IMG/VR virus record: IMGVR_UViG_3300032309_000169
Span: 1-49,058 of that record
Source: a virus
DNA: 49,058 nucleotides
Reading direction: 5' to 3' (one strand)
The number at the start of each line of letters is the position of its first letter. Positions within the stretch are counted from its first letter, which is position 1. Of this stretch, positions 15,322 through 23,600 are shown piece after piece. The notes under the pieces were generated by a model, which saw only the letters and a list, made by a program, of their open reading frames with translations, did no database searches and had not been told where the DNA came from. Both the position numbers and the translations under genes were made by a program.

Positions 15322-16305
15322 ATGTCAGAAGAAATTTTAAATAAGGCGGCTGTAACAGGAGTTATTGCTTCAGGAGGTATTGGTGGTGTTAGCACCCCAG
15401 CATCAGAACTTGGACCAGTAGGAACCGCAAAACCAGCAGATGGTGGAGGTATCTTAAATCCAGAACAGTCACGCCAATTTATCGAATACATCTTTGAACA
15501 ACAAGTTCTTGCTCGTGATGGTCGCCGTGTAACAATGCGTGGCAACACAGCAGAATTAGAAAAGATGAACGTTGGAGAACGTGTAATCCGTGCTGCTGCT
15601 CAAGCAGATGCGGCATACACAAATGCTGGAGTTACTTTCACAAAAGTCGAAATTACTACAAAGAAAGTTCGTCTTGATTGGGAAGTATCAACCGAAGCAC
15701 TAGAAGATAATATCGAAGGTGCAGCATTAGAAGATCACTTAGTTCGTACAATGACTCGTGCATTTGCAAACGATCTTGAAGATCTTGCAATCAACGGCAC
15801 AGGCTCAGGCACAAATACATTCCTTAACATTTTGGAAGGTTTTGTTGTTAAAGAACAAAGAGGTAATCGTGCAACTTATGGAACACGTATTGAAGACTTA
15901 CAAGCACTTGTGCTTGCAATGCCACGTAAATACCGTGCTTCTCGTTCAGCAATGAAGTTCTATGCTGATACCGAAACAGTAGCAGACATCATTAATGGTC
16001 TTGGTTCAAATGGTAACTTAAACACTGAAAGAATCGTAGAACGTGTTATCGATGGTGCAGCACCTCAAACAATTGGTGCTCCAATTCAATACCGTGTTCT
16101 TGGTCTTCCATTAGTTGAAGTTCCATTGATGCCAACAGGATTCGTGTCATTGACATTCCCAGAAAACCGTATTTGGGGATTCCAAAGAGACGTTACTGTT
16201 CATCGTGAATTCCAACCTAAGAAAGATACAGTAGAATATACTACTTTCTTACGTTTTGGTGCTCAAGTTGAAGAAGATGACGCAATTGCTTACATGAAGC
16301 AATAG
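15322..16305 (+). CDS. major capsid protein
   Basis: This 327-residue protein follows portal and protease/scaffold and is bracketed by a strong Shine-Dalgarno (GGGAGGTG) and a terminator. Its layout fits an HK97-type capsid: a flexible N-terminal arm (about 1-55), then RRVTMRGNTAELEKMNVGERV. TTKKVRLDWEVSTEALEDNIEG (about 113-135) reads as the spine-helix/E-loop region, followed by a long ALEDHLVRTMTRAFANDLEDLAINGTG helix region and a C-terminal IWGFQRDVTVHREFQPKKD strand typical of these proteins. Arginine codons are mostly CGT/CGC, unlike the AGA-rich neighbours, as expected for a highly made protein. It should form the icosahedral shell. Confidence 0.88.
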   Translation: MSEEILNKAAVTGVIASGGIGGVSTPASELGPVGTAKPADGGGILNPEQSRQFIEYIFEQQVLARDGRRVTMRGNTAELEKMNVGERVIRAAAQADAAYTNAGVTFTKVEITTKKVRLDWEVSTEALEDNIEGAALEDHLVRTMTRAFANDLEDLAINGTGSGTNTFLNILEGFVVKEQRGNRATYGTRIEDLQALVLAMPRKYRASRSAMKFYADTETVADIINGLGSNGNLNTERIVERVIDGAAPQTIGAPIQYRVLGLPLVEVPLMPTGFVSLTFPENRIWGFQRDVTVHREFQPKKDTVEYTTFLRFGAQVEEDDAIAYMKQ

Positions 16306-16323
16306 TTCTCTTTAAAACAACTC

Positions 16324-16366
16324 GAAGGGGGGACACGTAAAAATGTCCTCCCTTCAACTATTTTAT
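16324..16366 (+). terminator. intrinsic terminator after major capsid gene
   Basis: A 12-pair stem GAAGGGGGGACA / TGTCCTCCCTTC (one G-T pair) with loop CGTAAAAA lies 18 bases after the capsid stop, followed by AACTATTTTAT. The T-run is imperfect but the stem is strong. Confidence 0.8.
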
Positions 16367-16369
16367 AAA

Positions 16370-16378
16370 TGATATAAT
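16370..16378 (+). promoter_or_regulatory. extended -10 promoter for the connector genes
   Basis: TGATATAAT directly follows the capsid terminator and precedes the GGAGG ribosome site of the gene at 16395. No good -35 is seen. It would restart transcription for the head-tail connector operon. Confidence 0.55.
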
Positions 16379-16394
16379 AAACTTGGAGGATATT

Positions 16395-16580
16395 ATGTAC
16401 GAATCTAATAATAAAATTGCTTTATATGTTGAAAATGCAAGTGTTACTGATAAAGAATTAGGAAAGTTAATTCGTGGATATAATATCGTTTCAGAAGAAG
16501 TTGCAAATAAATGGGTAGATAAAAACATGAACATTAGAATTGCTACCCCACAGGAGGTAGCCGCCGCTTACGGCGTATAA
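16395..16580 (+). CDS. small hypothetical head-region protein
   Basis: This 61-residue protein (MYESNNKIAL...) has no recognised family. Its C-terminal half, with the segments ANKWVDKNMNIRIATPQE and VAAAYGV, looks like a short compact alpha/beta fold. The ATG at 16395 is chosen because GGAGG lies five bases upstream; a TTG at 16383 would lie before that site. It is placed between the major capsid gene and the first connector, where small head-decoration or connector-linked proteins often lie. Its last codons carry the Shine-Dalgarno and hairpin that control the next gene. Confidence 0.6.
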   Translation: MYESNNKIALYVENASVTDKELGKLIRGYNIVSEEVANKWVDKNMNIRIATPQEVAAAYGV

Positions 16581-16581
16581 T
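16552..16581 (+). promoter_or_regulatory. ribosome site split by a hairpin (SD-hairpin-ATG)
   Basis: A perfect AGGAGGT (16552-16558) lies 23 bases before the ATG at 16582, normally too far. Between them a GC hairpin CGCCG-CTTA-CGGCG (16562-16566 with 16571-16575) can fold. This leaves three plus six unpaired bases, a normal nine-base spacing. The same trick is known from phage T4 genes such as 25 and 38. No other Shine-Dalgarno is present for this gene. Confidence 0.65.
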
Positions 16582-17454
16582 ATGGAAATATTAAGACACA
16601 CAGACACAACAAGTTTAGTAGCAAGTTTTCAAGTTTCATCAAGTTCAGTTCATACATTAGAGTATGAAGACCTAATTACAGGACAATCTTATTCGGCATC
16701 AGCAACTCCATTATTTGGATCAGTTTCATTTACCTTAAATAGTAGATATTTAACATATACAGGAAACTTATCAGCCTCTGTTAAAAAATCAAATGGGGAT
16801 GTTGTTGTATTAACCAACATAGATGTAGTTAGACCATATTGCAATACAGACAACGTAGCCGCAGCATTAGACATAACTGACGGTAGCGAATTAGACTATG
16901 AAAGAATAGCAAGATATATCATAGACGCTCAAACACAAGGATTTCCTTTTGTAAGAAAAGAAAAAGAAGTAGTTGGTAATGGATCAGACTATCTACCAGT
17001 TGATGAAAAGATTTATAAAATTTACAAGGTTTATCAAAATGGATATTTGTTGTTTGATTCAACATCTCAAACAAATGAAGTAAATTTCTTGATAAGCAAA
17101 GATGGGACATCCATTATCTCAATAGATCCAGAAGTACCAGAGAATAAGATTAATTACAAACAAGTATGGAGAGAAAGATACTTAGATGCAGATTTTAACG
17201 AAGGATCAGAGTACATAATTGATGGAGATTTTGGTTGGAAGGTTATCCCTCAAGATGTGCAGGAAGCGTCAGAACTATTAATTCAAGACATGAAAAACAA
17301 TACTCTTCAATATGTTAATAGATACATAGAGTCATTTGACAACGATGATTATAAGATTAAGTTTGCTAAGGGTGCTTTAACAAATACAGGCAATGTTATA
17401 GTAGATAAAATCTTGGAGAAATACAGAAATAGAATTCGCCTCGGGGTGTTGTAA
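16582..17454 (+). CDS. head-tail connector (adaptor) protein
   Basis: This 290-residue protein has an N-terminal beta-rich domain (about 1-85: SLVASFQVSSSSVHTLEYEDL, SVSFTLNSRYLTYTG), not usual for simple adaptors. A region follows (about 95-290) with the mixed helix/strand layout of HK97 gp6-like connectors: NVAAALDITDGSELDYERIARYII, then the IYKIYKVYQNGYLLFD strand pair and a C-terminal helix bundle. It probably docks onto the portal ring. It lies first in a run of four neck genes in canonical order. Translation seems to use the hairpin-spaced ribosome site at 16552. Confidence 0.65.
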   Translation: MEILRHTDTTSLVASFQVSSSSVHTLEYEDLITGQSYSASATPLFGSVSFTLNSRYLTYTGNLSASVKKSNGDVVVLTNIDVVRPYCNTDNVAAALDITDGSELDYERIARYIIDAQTQGFPFVRKEKEVVGNGSDYLPVDEKIYKIYKVYQNGYLLFDSTSQTNEVNFLISKDGTSIISIDPEVPENKINYKQVWRERYLDADFNEGSEYIIDGDFGWKVIPQDVQEASELLIQDMKNNTLQYVNRYIESFDNDDYKIKFAKGALTNTGNVIVDKILEKYRNRIRLGVL

Positions 17455-17925
17455 ATGCTGCCTAATGCAACAGGTGGGTTAAACGATATAATGTTCCCAA
17501 TGACTGCAGACATATACTATGCAGATACAAAACAATTAGATTATGGCAATGTTGCAAAAACTTGGGTATTTGATAGAACTGTAAAATGTTCAGTTATTAC
17601 AGAACAATCTGGAGATCTTATTGGAGAATTAAAAACAAAAGGAACCGACTTTGTTTATGACTCTAGTAATTTTTTTAGAACACCAGAAGATTTAAGAAAG
17701 AAATCTAATGGCAAGTATTATCCAATAACCTCTATATCTATTACAAATATTAAAGATGCTTCAGGAACTGCTGTGTGGATTAATGGTTCTAACAAACCAA
17801 ATTCAGCAGATCCAGTAAGCACAAAGTATGAGGTAAAAACAATTGTTCCTACATTTAACTATGACAATACATTAAGATACTTAAGAGTATTTATAAGCAA
17901 GTCTCAAAATCAAAGGTGGGAATAA
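17455..17925 (+). CDS. head closure / stopper-like connector protein
   Basis: This 156-residue beta-rich protein (for example TADIYYADTKQLDYGN, TWVFDRTVKCSVI, KYYPITSISITNI) directly follows the adaptor gene with no gap. Position and size fit a head-tail stopper (SPP1 gp16/HK97 gp7-type role), which seals the portal after packaging. No motif proves it. The gene ends with TAATG shared with the next start. Confidence 0.55.
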   Translation: MLPNATGGLNDIMFPMTADIYYADTKQLDYGNVAKTWVFDRTVKCSVITEQSGDLIGELKTKGTDFVYDSSNFFRTPEDLRKKSNGKYYPITSISITNIKDASGTAVWINGSNKPNSADPVSTKYEVKTIVPTFNYDNTLRYLRVFISKSQNQRWE

Positions 17926-18611
17926 TGAAAGTTAAACTAGATGCTTCTGACTTAATCTCTACCTTAAGAAATACTGTTCAATACTCTGAATCATTTTTAA
18001 AAGAAGTAAAAAGAAGCGAGCCTAAAATAACTCAAAAACTTGCAGATACTTCTATTGTTGCTTTTTATGAATACATGGATGGGTTAGCAAGATCTCACCC
18101 TGGTATGTTTCATCACGTATACGAATGGGGACAAGTAGGAGATCCATTTGGAAGACTTTATGAACTAAATAGAACTTTAGCAAGAAACAATGCTACTATC
18201 AATGCAGACTTTTTATCATCAGAATCTATTTCACCAAATGGAACACAACCATTTTATGACAAGGCTCAAATTATGGAAGAGGGAAGCCCTGTCATAATAA
18301 ATGAAAAAGATGCTTCTGTTTTATTCTTTGAAATTAATGGAGAAGAATTTTTTAGACATGGACCTATTTATATAGCAAATCCTGGTGGAGGAGAAACAAG
18401 GGGAGCATTCCTTAAGGCCTATAATGATTTTTATAAGTTTTATTTCTCTAACTTTTATTTAAAGTCCATAAGGTTTTATGAACACTTTAATACTCCTCAA
18501 GAATTTATTAAGAACTTTAGATCAGCAGTTAAAAGCAAAAGTGGTGCTGCTTCAGCAGGTCGTAAAATGGCTTTATCATGGATTGAGTCAGCCCCAGGAG
18601 ATACAGTATGA
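17925..18611 (+). CDS. neck / minor tail component (HK97 gp10-like position)
   Basis: This 228-residue protein is the third gene of the neck run, placed where HK97 gp10-type tail-completion proteins lie. It has an N-terminal helix (LDASDLISTLRNTVQYSESFLKEV), a central HVYEWGQVGDPFGRLYEL segment and a C-terminal helical region with FYEHFNTPQEF. The ATG at 17925 (AGGTGGG upstream, overlapping the previous TAA) is preferred to the GTG at 17916. Function is inferred from gene order only. Confidence 0.55.
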   Translation: MKVKLDASDLISTLRNTVQYSESFLKEVKRSEPKITQKLADTSIVAFYEYMDGLARSHPGMFHHVYEWGQVGDPFGRLYELNRTLARNNATINADFLSSESISPNGTQPFYDKAQIMEEGSPVIINEKDASVLFFEINGEEFFRHGPIYIANPGGGETRGAFLKAYNDFYKFYFSNFYLKSIRFYEHFNTPQEFIKNFRSAVKSKSGAASAGRKMALSWIESAPGDTV

Positions 18612-19195
18612 AAATTTATAGACCAGAAAATATAATTAATAGATATGTTTGGGAACAGTTTAAAACTCAAGCCCCATCGTTCTACAACCTTTATCCACCA
18701 ACAGTTGGTGCCGATGACTTTATTCCATTCTTTCCAGCGGGTACAGGAAATATACCTCCTGAAATTATAGAGAATGATTTACCATATATAGTATTCGATA
18801 AGTTTACTAAAGTTAGAACTGGTAAATACAAATATTTTTATCCTATTAAAAGTGAGCAAATGAGATATACAATTTATGGTGGTTCTTTATATGGTTCTGC
18901 AACCAATGGTTCAGATAGATATGGGGTAACAATTAACTTAACTAGTCTTATCAGTGCTATCTTAGATAGAGAAGATGCTGCGGCAGAAGATATAAATACT
19001 TTCTCAAAGACATTGACAGATTATTCAGATCCAAATTATAATGAACTATTTAGATATAGATTTCATTGCATAAACGTTTTTCAATCAGGGTATGCAGAAA
19101 CTCAACAAGATGTATCTAACCTTATGGAATATAAGCCCTCTAGAGACCTTATTATTAAATATGATTATCATTCAAAACAATATAATGAGTCATAA
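18608..19195 (+). CDS. tail terminator-like protein
   Basis: This 195-residue protein is the last gene before the major tail protein, the usual site of the tail terminator that caps the tube. It shows the mixed pattern expected: ENIINRYVWEQFK helix, DLPYIVFDKFTK strand, YTIYGG, TINLTSLISAILDRED helix and a late RFHCINVFQSG strand. It overlaps the previous gene by four bases (ATGA), with AGGAG upstream. No signature motif is present, so the name rests on position and overall pattern. Confidence 0.55.
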   Translation: MKIYRPENIINRYVWEQFKTQAPSFYNLYPPTVGADDFIPFFPAGTGNIPPEIIENDLPYIVFDKFTKVRTGKYKYFYPIKSEQMRYTIYGGSLYGSATNGSDRYGVTINLTSLISAILDREDAAAEDINTFSKTLTDYSDPNYNELFRYRFHCINVFQSGYAETQQDVSNLMEYKPSRDLIIKYDYHSKQYNES

Positions 19196-19203
19196 AACCA
19201 CGA

Positions 19204-19265
19204 TATAATTAGAGTGAGGAAATCGCCCCACTTTTCCTATAAAATAAGGAAGGTGAAAAAAATAT
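19204..19265 (+). promoter_or_regulatory. promoter and structured leader of major tail gene
   Basis: TATAAT (19204-19209) lies after the tail terminator-like gene. The predicted leader contains GTGAGG/CCCCAC (19214-19231, one mismatch), then a weak TTCCT/AGGAA hairpin that includes part of the ribosome site AAGGAAGGTG. The -35 is poor. Start-site control by the second hairpin is possible but weakly supported. Confidence 0.4.
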
Positions 19266-19937
19266 ATGGCAACATTAGGTAATAGCAATAAGATTATCGT
19301 AGGTGCAGCACAGGTGTTCGTATCTACAGCAGGTGCTCTTGAATACTACTCAGGTTCAGGATCAGCAGCAGTCTACAACTTTGGTTCAGGTTCCGTATCA
19401 GCAATTCCAGCATTCGTGCCTGGAACACGCTATGCAGATACTCTAGAAGCAAATGCAAACTACAGAAACGTAGGATACACCATGAATGGTTTGGAATTAC
19501 AATTCCAACCAGATTTTGGTGAAGTTCAAGTAGATCAACTACTTGACGTAGCAAAACTTTACAAACAAGGTATGCAAGTTAATATGGTTACAGCATTCGC
19601 TGAAGCCACACTTGAAAACCTTCTTGTATCAGTTGCAGGCAAGAATGCAGATCTTTCAAACGGAGCAACACAAGACGTCTTAGTTATGAACTCAGGCGAA
19701 CTTGGTGAAGTTCCAGTTGAACGTGCACTTATTGCAGTTGGTCCAGGCTCTGGAGATCCAGATGCAATAGGAGCAGCAGCAGTAGAACGTGTTTACGTAG
19801 CACACCGTGCATTGTCAATCGACAATGTTACAGTTTCTGCAAAACGTGACGAACCTTCAATGTTTGAAGTTTCATTCAGATTACTACCAACAGCAAACGG
19901 TTCATACGGTAAAATCGTAGATCGTGTAGTTGGGTAA
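19266..19937 (+). CDS. major tail tube protein
   Basis: This 223-residue protein comes after the tail terminator and before the frameshifted chaperones, the standard place for the tube subunit. It is rich in small residues and beta patterns (AAQVFVSTAGALEYYSG, VGYTMNGLELQFQPDFGEV), has a KRDEPSMFEVSFRLLP strand near the end, and has a strong ribosome site (AAGGAAGGTG). Codons lean to CGT for Arg, as in the capsid gene. It is isolated by its own leader and terminator. It polymerises around the tape measure to make the non-contractile tail tube; no sheath gene is present. Confidence 0.82.
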   Translation: MATLGNSNKIIVGAAQVFVSTAGALEYYSGSGSAAVYNFGSGSVSAIPAFVPGTRYADTLEANANYRNVGYTMNGLELQFQPDFGEVQVDQLLDVAKLYKQGMQVNMVTAFAEATLENLLVSVAGKNADLSNGATQDVLVMNSGELGEVPVERALIAVGPGSGDPDAIGAAAVERVYVAHRALSIDNVTVSAKRDEPSMFEVSFRLLPTANGSYGKIVDRVVG

Positions 19938-19959
19938 TTACAACTAAATAGACACTTAG

Positions 19960-19987
19960 CCCACTCTCTTTTTGAGGGTGGGTTTTG
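19960..19987 (+). terminator. intrinsic terminator after major tail gene
   Basis: A nine-pair stem CCCACTCTC / GAGGGTGGG (one wobble) with loop TTTTT is followed by TTTTG. It lies 22 bases after the tail gene stop. Confidence 0.85.
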
Positions 19988-19996
19988 TGCTATAAT
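19988..19996 (+). promoter_or_regulatory. extended -10 promoter for the tail assembly operon
   Basis: TGCTATAAT directly follows the major tail terminator and precedes AGGAGGAT and the ATG at 20021. There is no good -35. It would start the chaperone and tape-measure operon. Confidence 0.55.
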
Positions 19997-20020
19997 TTTA
20001 GTATATCCATAGGAGGATAA

Positions 20021-20365
20021 ATGGCAACAAGTGTCTATGAAGTTGTAGAAATTGAATTAATTGACGGTACAAAATTAAGTCTAAGACCTTTAAGAATTTC
20101 TCTATTAAGAGATTTTATGAAAAAGTTTCAAGGCTTAGATAATATAGAAGTAGCATCTGATAATGATAAATCAATGGATTTATTGATGGATTGTATTACA
20201 ATTGCAATGCAACAATACAATGCAGAATTAGCAGATAAGAAAAAACTTGAAGATTTAGTAGATCTTCCAACAGTTTATAAAATTATTGAAATAGCCTCGG
20301 GGGTCAAACTCAATGACCCAAATTTACTAACGGCAGCGGCGGCGGCTCTAAGTGGTCAGAACTAG
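20021..20365 (+). CDS. tail assembly chaperone, short (G-type) form
   Basis: This 114-residue protein lies between the major tail and tape measure genes, the fixed place of the G/GT chaperones in long-tailed phages. It starts with VVEIELIDGTKLSLRPLRISLLRDFMKKF and ends in TAAAAALSGQN. A Shine-Dalgarno (AGGAGGAT) precedes it. Near its end a slippery heptamer allows part of the ribosomes to continue in the -1 frame, giving the longer product. The chaperones bind the tape measure during tube assembly and are absent from the virion. Confidence 0.85.
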   Translation: MATSVYEVVEIELIDGTKLSLRPLRISLLRDFMKKFQGLDNIEVASDNDKSMDLLMDCITIAMQQYNAELADKKKLEDLVDLPTVYKIIEIASGVKLNDPNLLTAAAAALSGQN

Positions 20366-20697
20366 ACCTCGTTGCCATAGAGTCTGAGGTATTTCTTCTT
20401 GGTAATTGGAAAGATTATCAGGAATTGGAGGACAGATTATCAATGCCTGAACTAGTGGCTATTCTCGAAGCAAAGAGAGAACAAGACCATATCACTAGAA
20501 AGTTTTCAGCAGCCCTTCAGGGTGTTGACATTGATAAAAACAAAGTTTCCAGCAATGAATGGGAGCGTCTCAAGGCTAAAGTTTATAGTAAAGGACAAAC
20601 TACTAATCCAAATGACATAGTAGCGTTGCAAGGTGTTGCCGCACAACGTGCTGGATTTGGAATAGGAAATGGCCTAGACTACGAGGTGATTAAATAG
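20021..20697 (+). CDS. tail assembly chaperone, frameshifted (GT-type) form
   Basis: A -1 shift at A-AAT-TTA (20320-20326) joins the first 102 codons to the -1 frame, which is open from just before the heptamer to TAG at 20695-20697. The product has 225 residues. After the shift the protein reads TNGSGGGSKWSELDL, then a helical T domain (EVFLLGNWKDYQELEDRLS, MPELVAILEAKREQDH, ... GNGLDYEVIK). A glycine-rich linker right after the shift is usual for GT proteins. The T part has no good start of its own. Its stop overlaps the GTG of the tape measure. Confidence 0.85.
20320..20376 (+). promoter_or_regulatory. programmed -1 ribosomal frameshift site
   Basis: The canonical heptamer AAATTTA is in the correct phase (cca-aat-tta in frame 0). 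Five bases later GGCAGCG (20332-20338) can pair with CGTTGCC (20370-20376, one G-T), forming a stimulatory stem with a GC-rich loop. The -1 frame has a stop (TGA at 20314-20316) just upstream, so the shift must occur in this short interval. Confidence 0.88.
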
Positions 20698-23600
20698 TGG
20701 TTGATGCACAGGCCAATATTAGGGTCAATCTAGATTCGGGTCAAGCACTTGCAGAATTAAAAGCCTTAGAAAAACAAATACAGTTTTTCAATAAAAGCAT
20801 TATTCAAGGATCTGCAGAAGCAGCAAGAATTCAAAATGAATTTTCTAGTAGTTTAATTCATAACATTAATGCTACTGGCAAATTTACTGCCTCAATGGGC
20901 AAGGTACATACAGAAACTGAAAGATTTACCAATGCCCTTGAAAAGAATAAATTATCTGCTAGAGAATACTTTAGATATTCTATGGCTTCCACAAAGTCTT
21001 TTGGAAAACTCTTTGGTAAAGAATTTGGAACTATTACAAAGGTTGCAGAAGAAAGAGTAAAATTATTACAGACTAGACATATTGAACTAGGTCGTGCCGC
21101 AGACGGTGCTATGAGAGCAGTTAAAATTGTTCCTAACTCTCTTGATTATTCCAAGCCTATTACTCAAATGCAACTTGCTATTCAAAAGCAACAAATTTTT
21201 AATAAACTATTAGATGCAGGAACAACTAAACTTTTAAACTTTGGTAAGAACACTCAATGGGCTGGCCGTCAGTTGATGGTTGGTTTTACTATCCCTCTTA
21301 CAATTCTTGGTAGTACAGCAATTAGAACATTTAAAGACATGGAAACCCAAGCCATTAGATTTAAAAAAGTATATGGAGATATTTTTACAACAACAGGAGA
21401 AACTAATGCTGCTTTAGAAAGCATTAAAAAACTTGCAGTAGAATACACAAAATATGGGGTATCAATTACAGATACTATTAAAATGGCTGCAGATGCAGCG
21501 GCTGCTGGTAATTCTGGAGCACAACTAGAGAGCGTTGTTTCTCAAGCAACTAAACTTTCAGTACTAGGTGGAGTAGCACAAGATCAAGCACTTGAAGCAA
21601 CAATAGCAATTCAAAACGCATTTGGTGCAACAGGAAAAGAATTAGATAAAACAATAAATTTCTTAAACGCCGTAGAAAACCAAACAGTAGTAGCCCTTGA
21701 TGACATTACTCAGGCTATTCCAAAAGTTGCACCAGTAATTCAACAACTTGGTGGAGATATTAGAGACTTAGCAGTATTTATGGCTGCAATGCAAGAAGGT
21801 GGAGTTAAGGCATCTGAAGCAGCAAACGCACTTAAATCAGGTCTTGCTTCTTTAATTAATCCAACTAGAGCAGCAAGTGAAATGGCTGCAGAATTAGGAA
21901 TTAATTTAAAAGGTATAGTAGAACAAAATGCTGGAGACTTAAAAGCAACAGTAATGACATTTGCTACAGCATTACAACCATTAGATGATTTAGCAAAAGC
22001 AAGATTAATTGAAACTATTTTTGGTAAATATCAATTTGCTAGACTTTCTACATTATTTGAAAACGTTGCTAAAAGCGGAACTCAGGCGTCTAGAGTAATG
22101 CAACTTGCAACCTCATCAACAGAAGAGTTGGGAATAATGGCAGAGCGAGAATTGGGTTTAACGGCAAATTCAGCAGCAGTAAAATTCCAAGCATCTGTTG
22201 AAAAACTTAAAGCAGCACTTGTTCCACTTGGTCAAGCATTTGCAGAAACATTAACTCCTATTATAGACTTTGCTACAAAAGCATTAGATAAATTTAATTC
22301 ATTTTCAGATGGAACTAAAAAAGGAATAGTTACATTAATAGCAGTTATTGGTGGTATAGGTCCAGTACTTTTGATGAGTATAGGTTTGATTGCAAATGGT
22401 ATTGCAAACATAGGCAAAGGTATAAATTTAGTTCGTAGAGGATATCAATCTTTAACTAGCGGTGGACAAGAACTTGGATTGTCTACACAATATTTAAGCA
22501 GTGAACAATTAGAAGCCTTATCAGTAGCAAACAATTTACATAATGTTCACGAAATTTTAACGGATCAGTTTGCATTAGAGGCAACCGCTTTAGCAAACTT
22601 AACTACAGTTTATAGACAAGCAAATGCAGCAGCAACAGCCTTTGCTTCAAGTAATCCACAATTTTTTGCACAAGGTGCAGCAGGTAAATTACAAAATCCT
22701 AAATTTGGAAAACGTATGGCTAAAGGTGGATGGGTTCCAGGAACTGGAAATAAAGATAGTGTTCCAACTGTTTTGATGCCTGGAGAATTTGTTGTTAATA
22801 AAAAAGCAGCACAGTCTAATTCTCAAACACTTGAGTCAATGAATAAAGGTGGACAAGTTTATAGATCACAAGGAACTCCTGCTTTTGGAAATTTTGTTGG
22901 CAGAAGCAAAGGTTCAGTTTCTAGACAAACTGATTCTGTTTCTTTGGTAGGACATTTACAAACTTCTGGATTACATTTAAGACAAGGTACAAAAAAAGAT
23001 AACGGAGCATATAGATATGCTGGTTATACAATGCTTGGTAATCAATCATTTAATCAATTAACACAAAATCGTGCAGCAGATATTAGACCAATTATGGGCG
23101 GTAGTGATGTAGAAGGTTATCCTATGTTTAGAAAAGAAGCAAAAGATATAGCATCACTCATTAGAACAAAAAAAGATTTGACTATAAATGAAAAGGTAGC
23201 ATTAAAAGTATTAGAAGCAGAATTAAAACAGTTTCCAAGTGATAGGGCTTGGCAAGGTGAGATGTCTAGAAGATATGCTCTTAACGCTGTTGCTGCTGAA
23301 GGATTAGATCCAACTTCTCCACAAGCAAAAGCATTAATGAAAGAGTTGGATGATAGTTTTAAAAAGGCTTCTTCTTCATCAAGAAATTCAAACCAATTAA
23401 CTGAAAGACTATATGCAAATGCTGATGACCTATGGGCAAGAGGAGTTCTTGGAGACAAAGGTATGGGCGTTAAAGCAAAAATGCTTCCACATAAAACATA
23501 TAGAGGTATGCCACTTGTACAATTGCTTGGAATGTTAAATGATCCAAACTTAGTTAGAGCACAAGGAAAATATGGGCTTACTGTTCCTAAATTCTTAAAT

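Noticed and set aside
20425-20697. The region after the short chaperone as a separate 90-residue gene
   Set aside because: Its ATG at 20425 has only a distant GGAG, and the open frame extends upstream to the slippery site with a typical glycine linker, so it is the T part of the frameshift fusion.
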